From NCBI RefSeq assembly GCF_003335675.1, contig NZ_QPHL01000011.1:1-64000 (forward strand): a DNA stretch of 64,000 nucleotides, given 5' to 3'. The DNA is from Winogradskyella sp. KYW1333. Its GTDB lineage: Bacteria > Bacteroidota > Bacteroidia > Flavobacteriales > Flavobacteriaceae. The position numbers were made by a program, and so were the translations under genes. The notes beneath the pieces were generated by a model that was given only the letters and a program-made list of their open reading frames with translations, was not told the DNA's origin and made no database searches. Of this stretch, positions 19,057-27,790 are shown piece by piece (position 1 is the stretch's first letter; each line of letters begins with the position of its first letter).

Positions 19057-20679
19057 ATGGCAGAAGTAATAAACATGCCGCGTTTAAGCGATACAATGGA
19101 AGAAGGTACGGTTGCCTCTTGGTTGAAAAAAGTTGGTGATAAAGTTGAAGAAGGAGATATCCTAGCTGAAATAGAAACTGACAAGGCAACTATGGAGTTT
19201 GAGTCTTTTCATGAGGGTACATTACTTCATATTGGTGTTGAGGAAGGCCAGACCACTAAAGTAGATGAACTACTTGCAATCATTGGTGATGAAGGTGAGG
19301 ATATTTCTGAATTATTAAATGGAAGTTTAACAGTGAAAGAGGAATCAGGAGGCGAAAGCTCTGAACCTTCTGAAGATGTCACTGAAAAAGATACAAGTTT
19401 AGAAACGCCAGATATTCCGGAAGGTGTTACAGTGGTTACCATGCCTAGATTGAGTGATACAATGGAGGAAGGTACCGTGGCTACATGGTTAAAGAAAATT
19501 GGGGATGAGGTTGAGGAAGGAGATATTCTTGCAGAAATTGAGACTGATAAAGCAACTATGGAGTTTGAATCCTTTCAAGCAGGAAGTTTACTTCATGTAG
19601 GACTAGAAGAAGGGGAATCAGCAAAAGTAGATGCATTGTTGGCTATAATTGGACCTGCTGGTACTGATGTTTCTAGCATTGCTAAGAACTTCACAATTGG
19701 TAGGTCGGATAAAAAAGACGCTCCTAAGAAAGAAGAAGTTAAAAAAGAAGCACCAAAGACTGCAGAACCTAAAAAGACAGAAACCAAGCATTCAACTTCT
19801 GCATCGATAACTTCAACCACTTCAGGTGGAAGAGTGTTTGCTTCTCCTCTAGCTAAGAAAATGGCAGCAGAAAAGGGAATAAATCTTTCTCAAGTTTCGG
19901 GAACAGGTGAGAATGGTAGAATTGTAAAACGTGATATAGAAAACTTCACACCTTCGGCACAAGGCGCAACAGTTGGTAAGTTTGTGCCAATTGGGCAAGA
20001 AGATTTTGATGAGGTTCCTAATTCTAATATGCGTAAGGCCATTGCTAAAAATTTGGCTAAATCTAAATTTACAGCACCGCATTATTACTTAAATGTTGAG
20101 TTTGACATGGATAATGCAATTGCATTTAGAGCCCAGTACAATTCAATTCCTGATACTAAAATATCATTCAATGATATGATAGTTAAAGCGTGTGCTTTAG
20201 CATTGAAACAACATCCACAGGTAAATTCACAATGGTTTGATGATAGAATGCAATTAAACAATCATGTACATATAGGCGTTGCTGTTGCTGTACCAGATGG
20301 ATTAGTTGTTCCTGTAGTAAAGTTTGCTAATGAACAGAGTTTAACGCAGATTGGTTCAGAGGTTAAGGAATATGCTGGTAAAGCAAGAAATAAAAAGCTT
20401 ACACTAGATGAGATGGAAGGTAGTACCTTTACTATTTCAAATCTTGGAATGTTTGGTATTGAAAGTTTCACTTCAATAATAAATCAACCAAATTCAGCAA
20501 TTTTGTCAGTAGGTGCAATTGTGTCTAAACCAGTTGTAAAAGAGGGACAAGTTGTGCCTGGTAATACTATGAAATTAACAATGGCTTGTGATCACCGAAC
20601 TGTTGATGGTGCAACAGGCGCTCAATTTCTACAGACACTTAAGGGATACATTGAGAACCCAGTAACAATGTTGGTTTAA
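19057..20679 (+). CDS. pdhC: Pyruvate dehydrogenase E2, dihydrolipoamide acetyltransferase
   Basis: This is the core of the pyruvate dehydrogenase complex and transfers acetyl from E1 to CoA. It has two nearly identical lipoyl domains with lipoyl lysines K43 and K165 in ETDKATMEF. An acidic linker, then a Lys/Pro/Glu-rich linker, lead to a peripheral subunit-binding domain (ASPLAKKMAAEKGINLSQV, around 267-300). The C-terminal catalytic domain ends with DHRTVDGATG, where H513 and D517 are catalytic. The length is 540 aa. The duplicate lipoyl domains give a direct repeat at DNA level (about 19069-19260 and 19435-19626). Confidence 0.95.
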   Translation: MAEVINMPRLSDTMEEGTVASWLKKVGDKVEEGDILAEIETDKATMEFESFHEGTLLHIGVEEGQTTKVDELLAIIGDEGEDISELLNGSLTVKEESGGESSEPSEDVTEKDTSLETPDIPEGVTVVTMPRLSDTMEEGTVATWLKKIGDEVEEGDILAEIETDKATMEFESFQAGSLLHVGLEEGESAKVDALLAIIGPAGTDVSSIAKNFTIGRSDKKDAPKKEEVKKEAPKTAEPKKTETKHSTSASITSTTSGGRVFASPLAKKMAAEKGINLSQVSGTGENGRIVKRDIENFTPSAQGATVGKFVPIGQEDFDEVPNSNMRKAIAKNLAKSKFTAPHYYLNVEFDMDNAIAFRAQYNSIPDTKISFNDMIVKACALALKQHPQVNSQWFDDRMQLNNHVHIGVAVAVPDGLVVPVVKFANEQSLTQIGSEVKEYAGKARNKKLTLDEMEGSTFTISNLGMFGIESFTSIINQPNSAILSVGAIVSKPVVKEGQVVPGNTMKLTMACDHRTVDGATGAQFLQTLKGYIENPVTMLV

Positions 20680-20709
20680 TGAAATTAAATCACACTTATT
20701 AATAATTTC

Positions 20710-20745
20710 AAATCCTGTTTCATTGAATTGAATCAGGATTTTTTA
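20710..20745 (+). terminator. Terminator after pdhC
   Basis: The stem AAATCCTG (20710-20717) pairs with CAGGATTT (20734-20741), and a T-run follows. It ends the pdhA-pdhC transcript 31 bases after the stop. Its position inside the upstream extension of the next ORF supports a later start for that gene. Confidence 0.8.
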
Positions 20746-20760
20746 TTTAAACATATAGGT

Positions 20761-21774
20761 ATGAAAATAATAATATCAACTTTTAGTCTTTTTTTGATTT
20801 TTTCTTGTTCAGTGAGACAAAAAGGTCTTGAAGGGAAACCAGGAATTGATGGAGTGAAATCAAAGGTGGAAATCACAGCTTCTTCCATAAAAACTAGTAT
20901 GGATTATTTGGCCTCAGATGAACTCAATGGCAGAGCCACAGGCAGTGAAGGTATAGAAAAAGCAGCTGTTTTTATTGAGAGTTATTTTAAAGAAAATGAT
21001 ATTCAACCTTTTTTTGATAACTATCGAGATAATTTTACAGTTATAAGAAAAATAGGTGGTGAGGGTAGTAGTGAAGTTATTGAAATAAAGGGTTATAATA
21101 TTGTTGGATTTATAGAAGGAAATGATGCAAAACTTAAGAATGAATTTGTAATACTTGGTGGTCATTATGATCATATTGGTCAAGGTAGAGAAGTAGAGGG
21201 TGATAGTATTGCTAATGGTGCAAATGATGATGCTTCAGGTACTATAACTGCTATGGAATTAGGAAAATATTTTTCTAAAACAAAAACCAACAAAAGGAGC
21301 TTATTGATTACCTTGTATGCGGCTGAAGAAATGGGGCTGAAAGGGTCAGCTCATCTAGCAGAACGATTAAAATCACAAGGGCTCAATGTCTATACAATGA
21401 TAAACTTTGAAATGGTGGGAGTGCCAAGAGCAGAGGGTAAATCAATGGCGTACATGAGTGGATTTGAAAGATCTAATTTTGCACCAAAACTTAATGAATA
21501 TGCAGGAGAAGAAGTTATTGGATTTTTCCCAAAGGCAAAAGAATTCCAATTGTTTTTTAGATCTGACAATTTTCCATTCTACAAAGAATTCAATATACCT
21601 GCACATGCGATATCAACTTTCGATTTCACAAATTATGAATATTATCATCATGTAGATGACGAGGCTGATAAAATGGATTATGAGCATATGGCTAGCTTTA
21701 CAAGTAAAATGACAAAAGCTTTTGAGGGCATATTAAATTCACCAAATAAAGAAGTTGTATTAAATGAAAAATAA
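20761..21774 (+). CDS. M28 family metallopeptidase lipoprotein
   Basis: This is a di-zinc aminopeptidase-type enzyme predicted to sit in the envelope as a lipoprotein. I start it at ATG 20761 because that gives a clean lipoprotein signal (MKIIISTFSLFLIFSC, C16 lipidated). The longer frame would run through the pdhC terminator. Zinc-binding and catalytic motifs of M28 are visible: GGHYDHIG, NDDASGT, YAAEEMGLKGS, NFEMVG and the late HHVDDEADKMDY. The resulting length is 337 aa. The SDR gene overlaps its end by 11 bases. The substrate peptide is unknown. Confidence 0.88.
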   Translation: MKIIISTFSLFLIFSCSVRQKGLEGKPGIDGVKSKVEITASSIKTSMDYLASDELNGRATGSEGIEKAAVFIESYFKENDIQPFFDNYRDNFTVIRKIGGEGSSEVIEIKGYNIVGFIEGNDAKLKNEFVILGGHYDHIGQGREVEGDSIANGANDDASGTITAMELGKYFSKTKTNKRSLLITLYAAEEMGLKGSAHLAERLKSQGLNVYTMINFEMVGVPRAEGKSMAYMSGFERSNFAPKLNEYAGEEVIGFFPKAKEFQLFFRSDNFPFYKEFNIPAHAISTFDFTNYEYYHHVDDEADKMDYEHMASFTSKMTKAFEGILNSPNKEVVLNEK

Positions 21775-22450
21775 GAATATTGTTATAACTGGTACCAGCA
21801 GAGGTATTGGATTTGAGTTGGTTAAGCTATTTGCAAAAGAAGGCCATAATGTGCTAGCATTATCTCGAAATGCTAATCCTGTAACAGAATTGAAACTTAA
21901 GAATGTGTTTGCTTTACCATTCGATTTAAGTAACCTAGACGATTATATAAATGTCGAAGAATTGATAAAAAATCAATGGAGCCATGTTGATATATTAATA
22001 AATAATGCTGGTTTGCTTCTCAATAAACCTTTCGCTGAAACTACATTCCAAGAATTCCAAAAAGTTTATGAAACTAATGTATTTGGTGTTTCTGAACTGT
22101 CTAGAATTTTAATGCCCTATATGCCTAGTAATGGACATGTGGTAACAATAAGTTCTATGGGTGGAATCCAAGGAAGCATGAAATTTCCTGGATTAGCGGC
22201 TTATAGTTCTAGTAAAGGTGCTGTTATTACATTAAGCGAATTATTAGCAGAGGAATTTAAAGAAACTGGTCCTCAATTTAATGTTCTGGCATTGGGAGCG
22301 GTTCAAACAGAAATGTTAAAAGAAGCATTTCCTGATTATGAAGCTCCAACAACTGCTTTAGAAATGGCAACCTATATAAAGGACTTTGCACTATCAGGTA
22401 ATAAATACTTCAACGGTAAAGTTCTTCAGGTTTCTAATTCTACACCTTAG
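21764..22450 (+). CDS. SDR family NAD(P)-dependent oxidoreductase
   Basis: This is a classical short-chain dehydrogenase/reductase. The cofactor loop TGTSRGIGFEL is at residues 10-20, NNAG is at about 84-87, ISSMGG supplies the catalytic Ser region, and YSSSK gives Y147 and K151. The length of 228 aa is short but normal for the family. It overlaps the M28 gene by 11 bases and abuts the HAD gene directly (stop at 22450, start at 22451), so the three are probably co-transcribed. The substrate cannot be assigned. Confidence 0.88.
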   Translation: MKNKNIVITGTSRGIGFELVKLFAKEGHNVLALSRNANPVTELKLKNVFALPFDLSNLDDYINVEELIKNQWSHVDILINNAGLLLNKPFAETTFQEFQKVYETNVFGVSELSRILMPYMPSNGHVVTISSMGGIQGSMKFPGLAAYSSSKGAVITLSELLAEEFKETGPQFNVLALGAVQTEMLKEAFPDYEAPTTALEMATYIKDFALSGNKYFNGKVLQVSNSTP

Positions 22451-23086
22451 ATGAGTAAATACAAGTGTATCATTTTTGATTGTGATGGTGTCCTAGTGGA
22501 TAGTGAGCCATTAAGCAATCAAGTTATGGTTGATATTGCAAATGAATTAGGTGCCAATATCAATCTAAAATATGCACTCAGAAATTTTAAAGGAAACTCA
22601 TTTAATAACTGTGCACAACAGATTTCAGATTTGATAGGTAAGGCAGTTCCTAACAATCTTGAAGAGATTTATAGAGAAAGATCATTTGAGAAATTTAGAA
22701 ATGAGATTAAACCTATTAACGGAATTAAGAATGTTTTGGATGACTTAAAGCTTCCGTTTTGTGTGGCATCTAGTGGGCCAGAAAGTAAAATTAAACTCAA
22801 TTTAGAGTTAATAGGTTTAATGGAATACTTTCAAGAGAATATATTTAGTTGTTATACGATTGGTAAATGGAAACCAGATCCATCAGTTTTTAATTGGGCA
22901 GCTAAAACTATGGGTTACAATCCTAACGAATGTTTAATTATTGAAGATAGTTTAATTGGAGTTGAGGCAGCATTAAATGGTGGATTTGATGTATTCGGTT
23001 ACACCGCCCATGATTATCATGATGAATTGCGTAAAATGGCGACAAAAACCTTCTCGGAAATGTTAATTCTACCAGAGTTACTCTAA
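22451..23086 (+). CDS. HAD family phosphatase, beta-phosphoglucomutase-like
   Basis: This is a HAD-superfamily subfamily IA hydrolase. Motif I is FDCDGVLVDSEP with nucleophile D10 and D12, a helical cap follows, motif II is CVASSGPESK, and motif III/IV is GKWKPDP with IIEDSLIGVEAA. The length of 211 aa fits sugar-phosphate phosphatases and beta-phosphoglucomutases. It starts immediately after the SDR stop. The substrate is likely a small phosphosugar, which is inference only. Confidence 0.88.
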   Translation: MSKYKCIIFDCDGVLVDSEPLSNQVMVDIANELGANINLKYALRNFKGNSFNNCAQQISDLIGKAVPNNLEEIYRERSFEKFRNEIKPINGIKNVLDDLKLPFCVASSGPESKIKLNLELIGLMEYFQENIFSCYTIGKWKPDPSVFNWAAKTMGYNPNECLIIEDSLIGVEAALNGGFDVFGYTAHDYHDELRKMATKTFSEMLILPELL

Positions 23087-23125
23087 TTTTGTTTCTTATT
23101 TTTATATTTATAAAAAATTCAGAAA

Positions 23126-26100
23126 ATGAGAAGAAAATTACCCCTAAAATTATCTTCTTTCATCTTAATCATAACATGTTTTCTTTCACAAGAAATTGTC
23201 AGTCAATCTTTTGATAGGGTAGAAAACACAGTTGGGTTGAGTGTGTTGCAAGAGAATAACGGAGTTGCGGTTGCAGATTATGACAATGATAATGATCTTG
23301 ACATATTTGTAGTAGCTAATGCTGTGGAAAATTCTGAGAACCCATCATCTTACAGTAAATTGTATAGAAACAATAATGATGGTTCCTTTACGGACGTTAC
23401 TGAATTTTCAGGTTTAACTGAATTATTTACAGAGGAAGACGATGCTCAAGAAACTTTTGCACAGCAAGGGTTTAAATTCGGTGCTTCTTGGGGTGACTAC
23501 AATAATGATGGCTTTCCTGATTTATTCTTAACCTATTCATACAAAATAGAACTATGGAGAAACCTTGGAAACGGCACTTTTGCCAATGTTACAGGTATTT
23601 CTGGATTTGATACAACTAATGATTGTATTAATACCGGAGCAACATGGTTAGATTACAATAATGATGGTTTTCTAGATATTTATTTTAGTGATTGGAATCG
23701 ATGTGCTTCCAATTCGTTTTATAGAAATAATGGTAATGGAACCTTTACTAATGCTACCGAAGAATTGGGCCTTACAGAAGTTGACTCTAATTATAGTTAT
23801 ACCACAATGCCGATTGATATTAATGATGATGGTTGGATGGATATTATTGTTACCAATGATTTAGAAGATGCAAATTATTTGTACGTAAATCAATCAGGTA
23901 CTTCTTTTGTCGAAGATGCATCAACCTATGGATTGGATAATGAAATAGACGATATGGCATTGGCCATTAGTGATTTTGATTTAGATCAAGACTTTGACTT
24001 CTTTATTACAGGAATTGACGAAAATGCATTATTGGAGAATGATGGCATGAACAATTTTACAGAATCTTCGACTATCTATGGTGTTAATCCAACGGGCTGG
24101 TCTTGGGGAGCACGCTTTGCAGATTTTGATTTGGACGGTGATGAAGATCTATTCATTGTTAATGGTTATGATTTTGAACAAAGAGGACCAGAATTTAATG
24201 TATATTATAGAAGTTCGTTTGGTCAAGGACAGCCATTTTTTGAAGAAGCTACAATTGAGACTGGGTTAAATGAAGAAACTGAAAGCGTTGAAGCACTGGA
24301 TTTTGATTACGATAATGATGGTGATTTAGATATAATTGTGACAAATGGAGATGGACCTGTGTTATTTTACGAGAACAAGCTTCTCAACTTCGACGACGTT
24401 TCACCGGCCTACAATTGGTTCAAGGTTCACCTCGAGGGGACTGTTTCCAATAGGGACGCTATTGGCACAACGATAAGCCTAACAACCTCCAACGGTACAT
24501 TGAAGCGTTATTATTCAGGAATTGGCTTTTTAAGTCAAAGCTTGCAAGCGGTCCATTTTGGTCTGGACGATGCCACCGAGATAATGGAGTTGGAGATCAA
24601 ATGGCCATCTGGCCTTGTGGAGACCTACAATACCATTTCAATCAATATTGAGATAAAGGCTACTGAAGGCCAAGGCTATGAGGTTTTGGATATAGAACCA
24701 AGCCAAAAAGTTTATGGCTGCACAGATCCTGTTTCTTGTAATTACAATCCGGATGCCACCTTGGATGATGGGTCCTGTACGTATTTGGATCCGCAGAGTA
24801 TTGTTGGTCCAATTACATCCTCATTTTTGAGAACAGAAACCTATAGTTATGCCACTGCAAATGGTTCAACAGCACAATGGCAGGTAATGGGAGGTGAACT
24901 ATTGAGTGGTCAGGGAACAGATACGATAATGGTAAATTGGGGAATTGAAGAATCAGGTTTTGTTTCAGTAATAGAATCTGATGATCAGTGTTCTAGCCTT
25001 CAAGCTTCTATCAACGTGGAATTAAGTGCAGATGATCTGCCTGAAGATATTTCTATCGCAAGACTATGGAACGAGGCTTTATTGGATGCCATTAGAGGTG
25101 ACTTTGCCAGACCGACAGTCCATGCACGCAATCTGTTCCATACCAGTGTTGCCATGTACGATATTTGGGCTATATATGATGAGGTTGCAGAACCTTATTT
25201 AATTGGTAACGAAGTAAATAGTTTTACTAGTGAGCTTGAAGATTTTGTTTTGATAGAAAGCAAGGAGGAGTCCTTGAAACGCGCTATCAGCTACGCGATG
25301 TACCGTTTGTTGACGCAACGTTTCCAAAACTCGCCAGGTTTTGAATCTTCGCAGGAACGATTTGATCTGATCATGAATAGACTGGGCTATGATACCAGTT
25401 ATACATCGATGTTATACGAATTTGGTAATGCAGCAGCTTTAGGAAACTATGTGGCACAGACCATCATTGATTATGGCCTGCAAGACGGATCAAGAGAAGC
25501 AACAGGATACGATAATGCCTATTACCAACCAGTTAATGCGCCATATGCGTTAGATGTAAATGATAACCCACCAATTAATGATCCAAATCGGTGGCAGCCA
25601 CTTGGATTAGATATTTTTATTGACCAAGGCGGTAATTTGGTAGATGGCAATGTACCACCGTTTTTGAGTCCAGAATGGGGCAACGTTTATTCCTTCGCGT
25701 TAAAAGAAGAGGATAAGGTAACCTACCAAAGGGATGGCAACCCATATCATGTGTTCCATGACCCATCTGATCCACCGTATATAAGCTTGACAGAAGATAA
25801 TGAAATGAGCGATGCCTATAAATGGGGCTTCTCGATGGTCTCCGTATGGCAGTCGCATCTCGACCCTTCAGATGGCGTGATGTGGGACATCTCACCGAAT
25901 TCTATAGGTAATGTAGATATTAGCACCTTCCCGACGGACTTTTCGGACTACCCGAACTTTTACGACTTCTTTGAAGGCGGAAGTACCAGTGCAGGGCATA
26001 ATATAAATCCGTTTACGGGCAATCCTTACGAGACCAATATGGTGCCAAGGGGAGATTATGGAAGGGTACTTGCAGAATTTTGGGCGGACGGTCCTGACTC

Positions 26101-27163
26101 GGAGACACCACCAGGACACTGGTTCACGATATTGAACTATGTAAATGACCACCCGGAATTCGAAAAGCGGTTGCAAGGAGAGGGAGAAATACTCGATGTG
26201 TTGGAGTGGGACGTGAAGTCGTATTTCATACTGGGAGGCGGTATGCACGATTCTGCAATAGCAGCATGGAGTGTAAAAGGTTGGTACGATTATATAAGAC
26301 CGATATCGGCAATTCGTTCTATGGCTGAGCGTGGTCAGAGCACGGACCCTTCATTGGATAATTACGATGTGTCAGGTATACCTTTAATTGATGGATATAT
26401 CGAGGTAATAGAAGCAGGCGATCCTTTAGCTGGTTTTGTGAACCAATATGTCGGCCAGATTAAGCTTTATACCTGGAGGGGCCACGACTTTATCGATGAT
26501 ACAGAAGTAGACCAGGCAGGAGTAGGGTGGATAAGAGCATCAGATTGGTACCCTTATCAGAGGCCAACGTTTGTTACACCTCCTTTTGCAGGTTATGTTT
26601 CTGGACACTCCACATACTCAAGAGCAGCTGCAGAACTTCTTACTATGATGACTGGAAGCGAGTTCTTTCCAGGAGGACTGGGAGAGTTTGTTGCCAAGAA
26701 AAACGAGTTTTTGGTATTTGAGGAAGGACCATCAGTTGATGTTGTGCTGCAGTGGGCAACTTACAGGGATGCATCGGACCAGACAAGTCTAAGCAGAATT
26801 TGGGGAGGAATCCATCCGCCAGCCGATGATATACCAGGCAGGTTCATTGGCCAACAGGTAGCTGAGGATACATTTGAATTTGCCGTACCTTATTTTAATA
26901 GTAGTTTGACTATTGATCAATTTGATGATATTGAGTTTACGGTGTATCCTAATCCGACGCTCAATAAGAGATTGTTTATTACAAACACAGATAGTTTAGA
27001 TACTATTGAGTTATTTGATATCAGAGGTAGGGAAATTAGTATTGATAATAGAAGATATGATGAATTAAATAATACAACTAGTATTAATCTAAATTCGGCG
27101 ACACCAGGATTGTATATGCTTAGTGTTAATAGAAATTCAAAAATGATTGTTATTAAAGATTAG
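23126..27163 (+). CDS. Secreted FG-GAP/UnbV/vanadium haloperoxidase fusion with type IX sorting domain
   Basis: This 1345-aa secreted protein starts with a signal peptide (about 1-27). Residues about 30-410 hold FG-GAP/VCBS beta-propeller repeats with many Ca-type DxDxDGxxD loops. An ASPIC/UnbV domain follows (about 430-515). A linker with GCTDPVSCNYNPDA and DDGSC, common in Bacteroidota surface proteins, and a short beta domain come next. Residues about 645-1260 form a complete vanadium haloperoxidase domain: K1051 and R1058 in KGWYDYIRP, SGH at 1159-1161, and S1223-R1224...H1230...D1234 in SRIWGGIHPPAD. The end (FTVYPNPTLNKRLFI...GLYMLSVN) is a type IX C-terminal sorting domain. Halogen oxidation versus phosphatase activity cannot be decided. 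GC content rises inside the gene, at about 24370-24710 and 25050-26870. Confidence 0.88.
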   Translation: MRRKLPLKLSSFILIITCFLSQEIVSQSFDRVENTVGLSVLQENNGVAVADYDNDNDLDIFVVANAVENSENPSSYSKLYRNNNDGSFTDVTEFSGLTELFTEEDDAQETFAQQGFKFGASWGDYNNDGFPDLFLTYSYKIELWRNLGNGTFANVTGISGFDTTNDCINTGATWLDYNNDGFLDIYFSDWNRCASNSFYRNNGNGTFTNATEELGLTEVDSNYSYTTMPIDINDDGWMDIIVTNDLEDANYLYVNQSGTSFVEDASTYGLDNEIDDMALAISDFDLDQDFDFFITGIDENALLENDGMNNFTESSTIYGVNPTGWSWGARFADFDLDGDEDLFIVNGYDFEQRGPEFNVYYRSSFGQGQPFFEEATIETGLNEETESVEALDFDYDNDGDLDIIVTNGDGPVLFYENKLLNFDDVSPAYNWFKVHLEGTVSNRDAIGTTISLTTSNGTLKRYYSGIGFLSQSLQAVHFGLDDATEIMELEIKWPSGLVETYNTISINIEIKATEGQGYEVLDIEPSQKVYGCTDPVSCNYNPDATLDDGSCTYLDPQSIVGPITSSFLRTETYSYATANGSTAQWQVMGGELLSGQGTDTIMVNWGIEESGFVSVIESDDQCSSLQASINVELSADDLPEDISIARLWNEALLDAIRGDFARPTVHARNLFHTSVAMYDIWAIYDEVAEPYLIGNEVNSFTSELEDFVLIESKEESLKRAISYAMYRLLTQRFQNSPGFESSQERFDLIMNRLGYDTSYTSMLYEFGNAAALGNYVAQTIIDYGLQDGSREATGYDNAYYQPVNAPYALDVNDNPPINDPNRWQPLGLDIFIDQGGNLVDGNVPPFLSPEWGNVYSFALKEEDKVTYQRDGNPYHVFHDPSDPPYISLTEDNEMSDAYKWGFSMVSVWQSHLDPSDGVMWDISPNSIGNVDISTFPTDFSDYPNFYDFFEGGSTSAGHNINPFTGNPYETNMVPRGDYGRVLAEFWADGPDSETPPGHWFTILNYVNDHPEFEKRLQGEGEILDVLEWDVKSYFILGGGMHDSAIAAWSVKGWYDYIRPISAIRSMAERGQSTDPSLDNYDVSGIPLIDGYIEVIEAGDPLAGFVNQYVGQIKLYTWRGHDFIDDTEVDQAGVGWIRASDWYPYQRPTFVTPPFAGYVSGHSTYSRAAAELLTMMTGSEFFPGGLGEFVAKKNEFLVFEEGPSVDVVLQWATYRDASDQTSLSRIWGGIHPPADDIPGRFIGQQVAEDTFEFAVPYFNSSLTIDQFDDIEFTVYPNPTLNKRLFITNTDSLDTIELFDIRGREISIDNRRYDELNNTTSINLNSATPGLYMLSVNRNSKMIVIKD

Positions 27164-27193
27164 TAATGAAAAATTACTTATAACTTTCTAACT

Positions 27194-27790
27194 ATGCAAA
27201 AAAATCTTTCCGATTATCTTCCTGAAGATGCAATGGATATGGTACAAATCATTTTGGCTAGTGATAATTTGGTTGTTAAAGTAAAGAACGAAAGAAAGAC
27301 CAAGCATGGAGATTATCGCGAATTGCCTAATGGAAAACATCAAATAACGATTAATTCTAACCTTAATCCTTTTAGATTTCTAATTACCTTAATTCATGAG
27401 ATTGCTCATTTTGAGGCTTATAAAAAATATGGTAGAAGAATTAGACCACATGGTAAGGAATGGAAATTAACCTTTCAGCATTTAATGTTACCTTTTTTGA
27501 GACCAGAAATATTTCCGATAGAATTGTTGCCATTATTAGCAAAACATTTTAAGAATCCAAAAGCATCTAGTGATACAGATTCGCATCTTGCCTTAGCATT
27601 AAAGCGATTCAACGAAGGTCCACCTAAGACATTTGTTTTTCAAGTACCTTTGGGTAATAATTTTAAACTTTATAACGGTAGAGTTTTTAAAAAAGGAAGT
27701 AAACGCAGAAAACGCTTTGAATGTCTTGAGGTAAAAACAGGAAAGCTATATTTGTTTAATCCTAATGCAGAAATAGAAATAATTGATTAA
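27194..27790 (+). CDS. SprT-like zinc metalloprotease domain protein
   Basis: This is a small SprT-family protein with the HExxH zinc motif (HEIAHF, H68-E69-H72) and a third ligand region HGKEWK about 20 residues on. The family ranges from bacterial SprT proteins of uncertain role to the DNA-protein crosslink protease Spartan. The C-terminal half (about 120-198) has a KRF-rich beta segment that may be a zinc-free counterpart of the SprT ribbon. The length is 198 aa. The stop and the start of the next gene overlap as TAATG, which implies translational coupling. Confidence 0.85.
   Translation: MQKNLSDYLPEDAMDMVQIILASDNLVVKVKNERKTKHGDYRELPNGKHQITINSNLNPFRFLITLIHEIAHFEAYKKYGRRIRPHGKEWKLTFQHLMLPFLRPEIFPIELLPLLAKHFKNPKASSDTDSHLALALKRFNEGPPKTFVFQVPLGNNFKLYNGRVFKKGSKRRKRFECLEVKTGKLYLFNPNAEIEIID

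Noticed and set aside
19069..19626. Direct DNA repeat within pdhC
   Set aside because: It is fully explained by two homologous lipoyl domains in the protein and is not a mobile element.
20728..20760. Longer N-terminus for the M28 peptidase
   Set aside because: It would put the pdhC terminator inside the gene and spoil the lipoprotein signal that begins at 20761.
25617..26248. Two sizeable minus-strand ORFs inside the haloperoxidase gene
   Set aside because: The plus frame has full family motifs throughout. The minus ORFs are rich in Arg/His/Pro and are shadows caused by the higher GC of this region.
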